64,000 nt of DNA from Paenibacillus cookii. GTDB lineage: Bacteria > Bacillota > Bacilli > Paenibacillales > Paenibacillaceae. The position numbers and the translations under genes are program-made. How positions within the stretch are numbered: position 1 is the first letter of the stretch; each line of letters begins with the position of its first letter. Under the pieces are notes generated by a model, which was not told the origin of the DNA, searched no databases, and was given only the letters and a program-made list of their open reading frames with translations. Location: contig NZ_BORW01000008.1 of NCBI RefSeq assembly GCF_018333375.1, positions 1 to 64,000 of the forward strand. The letters are read 5' to 3'. This document shows positions 15,454 to 25,100 of this stretch, piece after piece.

Positions 15454-17619
15454 TCAGTCCCACTTCAGCTTCGTTTGCACGGCAGAACTGCGGGTTCCGT
15501 CCGGGCCGACGGCGACCAGTTCGATCGTCGTTTCCGCTTCGCTGCCGATCCTCTCCAGCGATTTGACATAATAAACTTCGTCCATGATCCGCCCGATCGC
15601 TTCCTTATTGCCGTCCGGCTTGATCCGGTAAAGATCGTAATACGCCACATGGTCCGGATTCCATGTCCAGGATACAAACAGCTCCGCCTGATTGCCTCTT
15701 ACGTAAGCCTCATCGATCTTCAAGCCTGCAGGAGCGGCAGGCTGTTCGGAAGCGCCTTTCGTTACGGCCATCCGTCCGATATTCATGCGGTAGTCGACCG
15801 TTCCGGCAGACGCGAAATGCAGCCCGATCGTCGCCAGGGTACGCCCGCTGTAAGCTCCGAGGCTTAATGTTTTGGTATTCCAACCTGCCGTATCGCTGCT
15901 GCCGATATCGATATATTCGAACCGGTCCGGCTGATCCTCGAACAGGAGCGCAGCCTTCATATGCGTCGGCGTGCCGGCGGCATCCGACTTATACATGATG
16001 GACAGGTTCACGTCATTCGAGATCGCAAGCTTTGTTTTAAACAAACGGAGATCGGTCGGGTTGGCGGCACCCAGCTTACCGGACACCTTAAGCGACGAAC
16101 CGCCGTCGTAGGCCGTCCCGTAATCGAAGGATGCAGCCAGCGGCGCGCCGGTCCCGGCGCTTTTCGCCCACCACTGCCAGCTCGGCAAAATGTCCTGGAT
16201 GCCGGCGTTGTTCCATTCCTTCGCGCTGGATATTTCCCCATCCAGGAAAAAGGCGGTGCCGTGCCCCGTATTGAAGGAACTCTGGAACGGATAGGAGCCG
16301 ATCACCGACCGCTCCGGGATATAATGCGCCACCCCGTCCCAGCAGCGGTATTCCGTCGGGTTGTTCGGAACCCCTTGGTCCGGGTATGGGCTGCAGCCCG
16401 TCGTCAGCGTGCGGCCCGTGCGGGTAGGGTCCTGATTCGGCCCCGACCAGTAGACCCGTTCCCGCCGGAATACCTCCTCCTGCGCATTCGGGTCGAATTT
16501 GTTCGGGGCTTTGTTCCATACCATATCGGTTCCGAACAACGCCCATCCGCTTTTTGGCGCCTTGCCTGCCGGAAAAATCCACCGGGGGTCGTACGGCGGA
16601 TTGTAGCCGTATTTATCGTTTTCCGTACCTGCAAACAGCACCTTGTACGGGTCCAAGCCCAGGCTTTGCGCATAAGCATGCGCATTCGCCAACCTCGTTT
16701 CGTTCCAGGCATAGTTCATGAAGATGCTGTTGTTGACCGGCACCCCGTTATCCACGATCCAAGGCGCGTTGCTGCTGCTGAAGCCGTTCACGTAGCTGAC
16801 CCTGCCGTCCACCGACAAGGAATCGTACCACTGCAGATGGAAACCTTCCGGCGCTTTCGCGCGCAAATATTTGATCATCTCCATCAACTTCTGGGCGTTT
16901 TCTTTGGAAATGCTTGCTTCCTGATTGATAAAATAGCCGTCAAATCCGAAATACTGCGCCATTTCGATCATTTTATCCGCTACCGGGAACGATCCGTCCG
17001 GCTTTTTTTCGACCCAGTCGGAGAAGGTTTGCCCCGCTCTGGGCCAGAACCATCCGCCCAAACTGAGCACGCCGTTTCGGTGCGCGGCATCCGTATACGC
17101 CGGATTCGGCAGGTTGATCACGCCAAACTCGGGATTCGTCACCGAAGAGCCGTCTACCGGGAGCCCGTGCCATGACCCGTAAAGGTCGGTGTACTGCCAA
17201 AAGTTCAGCAAATTCCGGGAGAAGGAGTCGTTGTAGCGGTAGGCCTCGAAAAAAGCCTCCTTATCGTAATCCGCGGATAAGTTCATGACCTGCGGTTCCG
17301 TGCTTAACGCCGGGTTGGCCTGGGTCGGGGCAAAGGCGGGAATGCGCTCGGCCAGCGGGACGCGGGACCTGAAATATTTGGCGAAGCGGTCGGTTTCCGG
17401 GCTCCAGCTTTTGATCTGGTCGACGTTGTACCCGTGCATGTAAGGCTGGTGATCGGCTTTTGGCGTTTCGGCCGCAGCGGCCGCGGTTTGAAGAGCCATG
17501 GCTGCGACCCCGGCCGCAAGTAGGGCTGCTAACATTTTGGGAAGACGGCCTCCTTTTTTTCGAAAATGAAACAACAGAACACCTCGTTTCTTTCGAGTGA
17601 GTATGTTTGTGGATCGCAT
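15454..17619 (-). CDS. Secreted GH85 endo-beta-N-acetylglucosaminidase
   Basis: A 721-residue enzyme that would cut the chitobiose core of N-glycans outside the cell. A basic start and hydrophobic stretch (about residues 28-50, ending AAAAAE) form the signal peptide. The GH85 domain starts near YMHGYNVDQIKSW; FDGYFINQE carries the catalytic Asn (N232) and Glu (E234) pair known from Endo-A/Endo-D. The C-terminal third (from about residue 490) is beta-rich, with a jelly-roll-like carbohydrate module and a final fibronectin-like segment. The start is uncertain: 17619 lacks a good ribosome site, while ATG 17535 has GGAGG 13 bases before it but would lose the basic n-region. Confidence 0.87.
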   Translation of the reverse strand: MRSTNILTRKKRGVLLFHFRKKGGRLPKMLAALLAAGVAAMALQTAAAAAETPKADHQPYMHGYNVDQIKSWSPETDRFAKYFRSRVPLAERIPAFAPTQANPALSTEPQVMNLSADYDKEAFFEAYRYNDSFSRNLLNFWQYTDLYGSWHGLPVDGSSVTNPEFGVINLPNPAYTDAAHRNGVLSLGGWFWPRAGQTFSDWVEKKPDGSFPVADKMIEMAQYFGFDGYFINQEASISKENAQKLMEMIKYLRAKAPEGFHLQWYDSLSVDGRVSYVNGFSSSNAPWIVDNGVPVNNSIFMNYAWNETRLANAHAYAQSLGLDPYKVLFAGTENDKYGYNPPYDPRWIFPAGKAPKSGWALFGTDMVWNKAPNKFDPNAQEEVFRRERVYWSGPNQDPTRTGRTLTTGCSPYPDQGVPNNPTEYRCWDGVAHYIPERSVIGSYPFQSSFNTGHGTAFFLDGEISSAKEWNNAGIQDILPSWQWWAKSAGTGAPLAASFDYGTAYDGGSSLKVSGKLGAANPTDLRLFKTKLAISNDVNLSIMYKSDAAGTPTHMKAALLFEDQPDRFEYIDIGSSDTAGWNTKTLSLGAYSGRTLATIGLHFASAGTVDYRMNIGRMAVTKGASEQPAAPAGLKIDEAYVRGNQAELFVSWTWNPDHVAYYDLYRIKPDGNKEAIGRIMDEVYYVKSLERIGSEAETTIELVAVGPDGTRSSAVQTKLKWD

Positions 17620-17720
17620 TTACGGCGAATGCGAATGTAGCTGCACTCTTTATTCATAAGCCTGCCGGAGCAAAGTATGACCTCAAGATCGAAGATGGCT
17701 TGGCAAAATAAAAAAACAGT

Positions 17721-17775
17721 TGCAATATACAGTCTGACTATATATAGTGTAACTATACAGTTCGACGATATACAG
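17721..17775 (+). promoter_or_regulatory. PadR promoter/operator region
   Basis: TTGCAA (17720-17725) could be the -35. A perfect palindrome ACTATATATAGT sits at 17737-17748 where the -10 should be, and TATACAG occurs three times (17726, 17754, 17769). PadR repressors usually control their own promoter through such symmetric AT-rich sites. The same 12-bp palindrome recurs at 60183-60194. Confidence 0.5.
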
Positions 17776-17801
17776 CAGAGCTGAATAAAGGGGGTATCAT
17801 C

Positions 17802-18116
17802 TTGAGCCGGGACAGACATTTGCCGCTGACGGAAACGGTTTATTATATATTGCTTGCTTTGCGGGAACCCGCCCATGGATATTTGATCATGCAAAAGGTG
17901 GAGGAGATGAGCGCCGGCCAGGTAAAGATGGCTGCCGGGACGCTTTACGGGGCCGTGGAAAACCTGCTGAAGCAGAAATGGATCCAGCCGGTCCAAAGCG
18001 AGGACAGCCGCCGCAAGGTATACGTCATTACCGACCAGGGGCTTGCCATTTTGCGCCAGGACTTTGAACGAATGAAACATATGATTGAAGTGACAACAGC
18101 GATCATGGGATCGTAA
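17802..18116 (+). CDS. PadR-family transcriptional regulator
   Basis: A 104-residue winged-helix repressor: LPLTETVYYILLALREPAHGYLIMQKVEEM is the classical PadR N-terminus, and AGTLYGAVENLLKQKWI the recognition helix and start of the wing, followed by RKVYVITDQG and a dimerisation helix. TTG 17802 has GGGGG about 10 bases upstream. It forms a two-gene operon with the DUF2812 gene 16 bases downstream, a pairing common in Firmicutes, where PadR controls the membrane partner. The signal is unknown. Confidence 0.88.
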   Translation: MSRDRHLPLTETVYYILLALREPAHGYLIMQKVEEMSAGQVKMAAGTLYGAVENLLKQKWIQPVQSEDSRRKVYVITDQGLAILRQDFERMKHMIEVTTAIMGS

Positions 18117-18132
18117 GAAAGGAGGAATCGCC

Positions 18133-18747
18133 ATGAAAAAGATGAAATTTTTCACGAATTTCGATCGTGAGGAACAGTGGTTAAACGAGATGGCCCGTCA
18201 GGGATACCAATTGATCAACAAATCGGTGGCTTATGAATTTGCGCCTGCAAAACCGGAAGAGGCCAATTACCGCATCGATTACCGGTTCTTTAAAACCCGC
18301 CAGGACTTCGAGGACTACAAGGCATTGTTCGAGGACTGCGGCTGGACCCACGTCGCGGGGACAAAAAGCTCCGGAGCCCAATATTTTAAGCAAACGGGCG
18401 ACTGGGGAGACGACGACATTTTTTCCGACGTCAATTCGAAGGCGGCCCGGTACAAACGCATCTCGGATATGTGGCTGTCGCTGGCTTGCAGCTTCATTCC
18501 GCTTTTTGCGGTTTTGATTTCGACGGGCGCGATTCATATCACGGCTTTTGTGAAGCCCAAGCTGCTCTACTATACACCGGGATTATGGGAGATGAGCGGA
18601 TCGCAATTTTGGAGATCCTTCCTGTTTGAAACGCCGTTCGCCGTTATGAGAGGGTTTAGCTGGGCGGTCATTCCGATCATGATTCTCGTGTATGCCGCTT
18701 TTGCGTATAAAGCGAAAAAGGAGTATATGAAATCGCAGCAAGAGTAG
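18133..18747 (+). CDS. DUF2812 membrane protein
   Basis: A 204-residue protein. The cytoplasmic N-terminal domain (MKKMKFFTNFDREEQWLNEMARQGY start, typical of DUF2812) covers about 105 residues; two hydrophobic helices follow at about 117-137 and 175-195. AAGGAGG precedes ATG 18133. It lies 16 bases after padR and almost surely shares its promoter. The biochemical role of DUF2812 proteins is not established; the PadR partnership suggests membrane-stress or drug response. Confidence 0.8.
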   Translation: MKKMKFFTNFDREEQWLNEMARQGYQLINKSVAYEFAPAKPEEANYRIDYRFFKTRQDFEDYKALFEDCGWTHVAGTKSSGAQYFKQTGDWGDDDIFSDVNSKAARYKRISDMWLSLACSFIPLFAVLISTGAIHITAFVKPKLLYYTPGLWEMSGSQFWRSFLFETPFAVMRGFSWAVIPIMILVYAAFAYKAKKEYMKSQQE

Positions 18748-18761
18748 AAAGAATAGGTTAT

Positions 18762-19049
18762 TTATAGATCAAAAGCTTCCAGAAAGTCGGCGGCGGCCGG
18801 TTCTTTTCGGAAGCTTTTTTTGATCTTAAACGAATGCAGAGGGCCCAGCGGATAACTCAACAGGATCGCAACATAAGTGTAGACAAACCCGTTGTGGGCC
18901 GCGGCGGGGTCATCGAACGAAAAGGCGACGATGATCAGCATGAAGGGGTAAAGCTCCCCGAAAATACCAATTGCCCCAAAGATGCAAAATAGGACGGTAA
19001 AATGCCGGAAGAAAAAACTTGGCGCCGATTGACGGGTAAGCGTTTTCAT
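18762..19049 (-). CDS. Possible small membrane protein
   Basis: A 95-residue frame with two hydrophobic stretches (about 13-45 and 55-70) and a lysine-rich tail. It lies convergent to the DUF2812 gene. No clear ribosome site precedes the ATG, and I do not recognise the protein, so it could be a chance frame. It does fill an otherwise empty 440-bp interval. Confidence 0.4.
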   Translation of the reverse strand: MKTLTRQSAPSFFFRHFTVLFCIFGAIGIFGELYPFMLIIVAFSFDDPAAAHNGFVYTYVAILLSYPLGPLHSFKIKKSFRKEPAAADFLEAFDL

Positions 19050-19127
19050 AATAAGATGAAATCAGTTTTGATTTCAAGCATCAGGGTTTGACATACAAAA
19101 ACAATAAAGGAGGTTTATTTGCGTTTG

Positions 19128-19141
19128 TGCAAACGTTTGCC
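19128..19141 (+). promoter_or_regulatory. cre-like / LacI-family operator before the pullulanase gene
   Basis: GCAAACGTTTGC (19129-19140) is a perfect palindrome with a central CG, and TGCAAACGTTTGCC fits most of the catabolite-responsive-element consensus bound by CcpA or related LacI-family repressors. It is about 50 bases upstream of the pullulanase start and 35 bases after a TTGACA at 19088. Catabolite control of a starch enzyme is expected; the exact binder is inferred. Confidence 0.6.
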
Positions 19142-19190
19142 CAATGAATGAACCAGGTTTTGATCATCACTTTTATCAAGGAGGCCTTAT

Positions 19191-22100
19191 ATGAGCTATC
19201 GCAGAAAAAAACCAATCCGCGTGTTGTCTTTGCTATTGGCGGTCATGATGACAATCGAACTGATGGCCGGCGTTTTCCGCCCGGTTTTGGCCGAAGCGGC
19301 GGAGGCCGGGCCGAAAAGCACGTTCGCGGAGGAAGGCAAGATTTATTTCCGGCTGCCGCAAACGCTGATTCAGGTCACGGCTTCAGGAGCATCCGCAGGA
19401 TGGAATGAGACGGCGGAACTCACCGATCCGGACAACGACGGTACATACACGGCTGAAGTCCCCGGGCTGCAAGCCGGAGAGGAATATGCCTACGCGATTG
19501 CCGTCAACGGCGTGCAGCAAAGCGGGTCGCCCCTGACGGCTTCCGCCGATGATCAAGGCGTTTTGCGCCTGTCCTATACCCCTGTGTTCAAGGTGACGGG
19601 AAGCTTTGACGCTTCCGGGGGAGCGGACCAACACCCGCTTGCGCTCGAAAGCGGCACGTATCAATACGCGACGGAGACGCTTCCGGCCGGGGAGTATACG
19701 TATGCGTTTGTCGCTTCCTCCGAAGGGACGGGAGACATCCGCTTTTCCGACCCGGGCAACCCTCCGGCGGACGGCCCCGACAGCAAAATCACGGTGGAGG
19801 CCGCAGCCTCGGAACAGCCGCCTGCAGAACCTGCGGCGAAGGCCGGACTCTCCGGGCTGGCGCCCGACCCGCTGGTTGATCAGCCGGGAGGCGCGTCCAA
19901 ATGGGTGGTCGCCGGCAGCTTCCAGGGCTGGAACAACAGCTCCGAAGAGACGCGAATGAAGCATCTGACGGGAGATTTTTATCAATATTCCGCGGTGCTG
20001 GATGCGGGCCATCATGAGTTCAAAATCGTTAAAAGCGGCACCTGGGACGGGTTTTCGAACAACGGCAACAATTTTGCGTTCGATTTGGATGCCCCCGCAA
20101 AGGTGAATATTTACGTCAACGAAAAGCTTGGTGAGGCGCGCATCAATCTGCCGAACGTGCAGGGCCTGCCGCAATATGCGCCCAAGCTGACCGAAGCCGA
20201 ATGGCCGAGGCTGGTAGGCAATATCCAAAAGCTGTTCGGCGAAAACGAGTGGGCTCCGGGCGAAGCGAAGCAGATGTTCGTCGATACCCGGTTTGACGGT
20301 TCGGTGTATGAGCTGCAGCGCCCGGTGCCTGCAGGCAAATACGAGATGAAGGTGGTGCTGGGGGACCGGTGGGATGGAACCCCGAATTACGGGGACGAAA
20401 ACGGAAACAATTTTCTTTTGAACGTTCTGGATCCGTCCGACGTCATATTTTCCATTGATCTCAGCCAGCCGAAACCGGTGCTGACGACCAACTACATGCC
20501 TTCCGACGCCGCTTACGACGGCAAAATCAACAAGGGCAAGCTGTATTTCGATTCGCGTCAGATGACTTATAAAAAGCCTTTCGGAGCCGTCAAGGAGCAA
20601 ACGGAAGACGTCACGCTGCGGATCGCGGCCGAGGCGGGGGACGTCCAGGTCGCGCGCGTGGAGCTGACGAATCCCGAGGGGATGTCTTCCGCTTACGATA
20701 TGCATGTGGCGACTTCCTTTGGAGGGCTGGACTATTGGGAGGCCACGATTCCGAAAACGGCTTTTCAAGGCATCGGCGTATGGAATTATAAATTCATTCT
20801 CGTCGACGGGATGTCCAAGGTGGAGTACGGGGACGACAACAACCGCGGCGGAACAGGCACCACGGCTGACGACGGGGTGCTCCCGTACGAGCTGACCGTG
20901 TACAAGAAGGATTTTAAAACGCCGGACTGGATGAAAAACGCGGTCGTGTATCAGATTTTCCCGGACCGGTTCCTCGACGGCAACCCGGACAACAACCGGG
21001 CGAAAATCGTGGACGGTTACCGCGGCGGCGCCATGCCGGGCGAAACGATGACGTCGAAAAACGGGCATAAGCTCCAATTTTTCGATGGCGGCGTCCCGGG
21101 CGACCCCGTGCCGGAGGATGTTGCAGGCTCGTGGAGCGACGTGCCGGAAAACCCGGACCGCGTGCTCCCGCAAAACAAGCCTTATTTCCCGGATGCCAAG
21201 TCCGACGGCGTGTGGACGAACGAATTCTACGGCGGGGATATCCAAGGCGTGGCGAAAAAGCTGGATTATTTAAAATCGCTTGGCGTTACCGTCATTTATT
21301 TCAACCCGGTCGCTTGGGCGGCTTCCAACCATAAGTACGACGCCACCGACTACAAGCATCTGGATCCGATGTTCGGCGAGCCGGTGTATAACAAGCCGGG
21401 CGACCCGACCTCGGGTTTGAACTACGAAGCGACAAGAACCGCATCCGACCGCGTCTTTGCCGAGTTTGCCAAACAGGCGCGCGCCAAAGGCATCCGGCTG
21501 ATCGTGGACGGCGTGTTTAACCATGTCGGCGACGACTCCATTTATTTTGACCGTTATGAGAAATATCCGGAGATCGGGGCTTACGAATTTTGGTCGAAGG
21601 TTTACGACAAAATGAATGCGGATTCAAGCCTGACGTTGGAGAAGGCCAAGCAGCAGGTGGTTGATTCGTTTACGTCCCAAATCAATCCGGCGACGGGCAA
21701 GCATTATGCTTACCCTGAAGACTTTGACTTTACGACATGGTTCAAGGTATCGAACGAAAAGGTCGACGGCCATTACAAATACGAAGGCTGGTGGGGGTTC
21801 GACTCCCTGCCCGTCATTGATGCGCCCGAACCGGCTGCCGGCGATGCGGATGGTCTGTCCGGCAACCACGAATGGAACGTTCAAGGATACCGGGATCAGG
21901 TGATCGGCCATGACTTGACGGGCCTATCGGATGACCAGGCGGCACAGCGGATGCAGGAGGCCAACTCCCAGCGCTGGGAATGGCTCGGCGCCCGGGGCTG
22001 GCGGCTGGATGTTGCGCCTGACGTGTCCTCGGGCACGTGGGAGCAGTTCCGCAAAGCCGTCAAATCGACGGAGGGACGGACCGACGCCAACGGCGAGCCC

Positions 22101-25100
22101 ATCGACGACCCGATCATTTTGGGCGAAGAGTGGGGCGTGGCGACCAGGTTTTTGCTTGGCGACCAGTTCGATTCGGTGATGAATTACCGCTTCCGCAGCG
22201 CTTTGCAAACGTTTGTCCTGAACGGGAACGCCGCCCAGTTCCATGAATCGCTGGAATCGATCCGCGAGGATTATCCGCAAGAGGCGTGGGAAGTCATGCT
22301 GAATTTGGTGGATTCGCACGACACCATCCGCTCGATCACCAAATACGACAAACCGTCCTGGGAAGAAGAGCATTTGCAGATCGCTCCAAGCCCGTCGGAC
22401 CGGGCGCTTGGCATGCAGGCGCTGACGGCCATTTTCCAGATGGGCTACCCGGGAGCGCCCACGATCTACTATGGGGATGAAGTAGGCTTGGAAGGCACAA
22501 AAGATCCGGACTCCCGCCGGACATTCCCGTGGGAACGGGTAAGCGAAACCGGGGGAGGTTATGCGGGAACGGGGAAATACGCGGATCTGCTGGCCACCTA
22601 CCAAAAGGCGGCTGAAATCCGAAACGACAACGAGGTATTCCGTACGGGCGATCTAAAGGTGGCCTATGACGAAGGCGACGTCATCGCTTATGCGCGCAAA
22701 ACCGATGCCCAGGCGGGTCTCGTCATCGTCAACCGCGGCGGCAGCGACGCGACGATCAGCCTCGACACCGCCGGTTTTCTGCCATCCGATATCAGCCTCA
22801 CCGACCGGCTGGGAAGAGGAACGACGGTTCAATTCAAGGACGGAAAGGCCAGTTTGACGGTCAAGGCGATGAGCGGCATGATGATGACTTCGGATGCGAG
22901 CCTGAAGGCCGTGCCTAAAGTGAGCGAACTGCAGGCCATCGGAGGCAACGGCTCCGTCGCGCTGTCGTGGAAGGCCGTTCCGGAAGCGGCGTCTTACCGC
23001 ATTTACCGCGCACCGATCGAAGGCGGGACGCTCGAGCAAGCAGCAACGGTGAACGGAACGGACTGGACGGATACGAACGTACAGAACGGAACGAAATATT
23101 ATTATGCCGTGACGGCGGTCACGCCGGATGGGGAGAGCGGTTTGAGCGATTACGCATCCGCTACGCCTTTTTATCCGGTGCAATCGGTGGAAATCACAGG
23201 CACCTCGACGCCCGTGACCTTGGGGGCGGGGCATAAGACTTCGCCAATCCAAGTCACGATCCACGTACCGGGATTATCGGATCATCCTGCTTACGCCGGA
23301 AAAGAAATGCCGGGGGTTGCAGCCAAGCTGGCTTTTTACAAGGAAGGCGATAACAAGGAGGATGCGGGCGAAACCAAGCTGCGTTATTCGGAAGATACGC
23401 CGGACGGGCGGAAGGTGTACTGGGCTGCGTTTGAACCGACGGAAGCCGGGACCTTCCATTATTTCGCCAAGGTGTCCACCGACAACGGACAGACATATAC
23501 GGAATCTGCCTCCGCAAATGTCGATGTTTATGCCGACCCGGTGAATACGACGCCGCCGGAAGCACCGGTCCTGGCTTCGATCGGCACCGAATCGAGCCGC
23601 GCCCAGTTGGCATGGACCCACGCGGGCGGCGCGTTCAAATTCGAGGTCTACCGCAAGCAGGACGGGGGGAATTTCAAAAAGCTGGCCGTTCTCGATGCTT
23701 CGGCGCAGGGTTACACGGATTTTACCGTAACCAACGACACGACGTACACGTACCGGGTCGCAGCGATCGATGCGTTTTATAATCGGGCTTTCTCGGATGA
23801 GCAGACGGTGACGCCGAAGCTCGTCATGGTCGACGTCAAGCTCCGTTTGCATTTGCCGAGCTACACGCCGGTAGAGGACGATATTTACATCGCGGGGACG
23901 ATCAACGGCTGGAACCAGGCCGGAGGGAAGCTGAACGTGCCAAGCGGGGCGACCACCCGGGACATCGTGGAATACGATTTCAAAATGATGGCCGGAAAAC
24001 AGATCGAATACAAATATACGCGGGGAACCTGGGATACCGAAGCGCTGACCTCCCATTCCCGCGTGGCCGACGATCCTTCAGACATGAGCAACTATGCGTA
24101 TTCCTCCGAAAATACGAACATGAAGCTGACCGTCAAAAACGAGGGCGGCAACAAGATGACCGTCAACGATTACGTTCTGCGCTGGGTGGATATGCCGATG
24201 ATCGTTATGCTTCCGCGGACTTCCTACGGTGAGGCGATCGCCTACGAAACGACCGAGGACCGCTTTACGTTAAAAGCCAACGTTCCATACGGTTCGGCCG
24301 TGACCATCAACGGGCAGCCGATTCCGGCGGATGCGCTGGATGCCAAAGGGAACGTGGAGGTCCGGGACATTCCGTTGCTTCCGGGCATGAACCGCTTCTC
24401 CGTCCATACCGAGCCAAGCGCGGAGACGTTAAACTTGCCGTGGTATGAGGATAAGGGGCGGGCCGCCAAGGCAACCAAAACGATTGAGCTCGCCATTACG
24501 CGCAAGGACAAGGAAGGCGAACCGAATCCCGTTCGCGTCACCGGCGTGACGCTTGCTCCGAACGAGCTGCATTTGACGGAAGGCGGCTCTGTCGGAACGT
24601 TGACCGCCCGCGTTCAACCGGAGGATGCAGCCGACAAGGCGGTGTCGTTCGCTTCGAGCGACGAAACTGTCGCGAAAGTCGATGCCAACGGCACCGTAAC
24701 GCCGCTGAAAGCAGGTACCGCAACGATAACCGTCACGACCCACGACGGCGGTTATCAGGCACAAAGCACCGTCACCGTGTCCCATAAAGGCGGGGACGGC
24801 GGCAATGGCGGCCAAGAAGGCGGAGGTTCGGGCGGAGCAGGCGGCAGTGCGCCGGGCAGCTCTTCCGGCACCCCGTCAAGCCCGGGCGGCAGCCCTAGCG
24901 AAAAGGATGCCAAAACCGCCGTGTTCACCGTCGAACAGATCACAACGGCAGTGAACCATCGCGGCAACGGCAGCACTGCCGAAATTGATGCGGGAAGCGC
25001 CGACCGCGTGCTGCTTCCGGTTCAAACGGGAAGCCTGCTGCAAGGCGCGGCGCTCCAAGTGAAGCGCGGTGCCGATACGGTAACCGTTCCGGCCGCCGTT

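Noticed and set aside
15961..17175. 404-codon plus-strand ORF opposite the GH85 gene
   Set aside because: Antisense shadow with Arg/Val/His bias; the minus strand has the full GH85 motifs.
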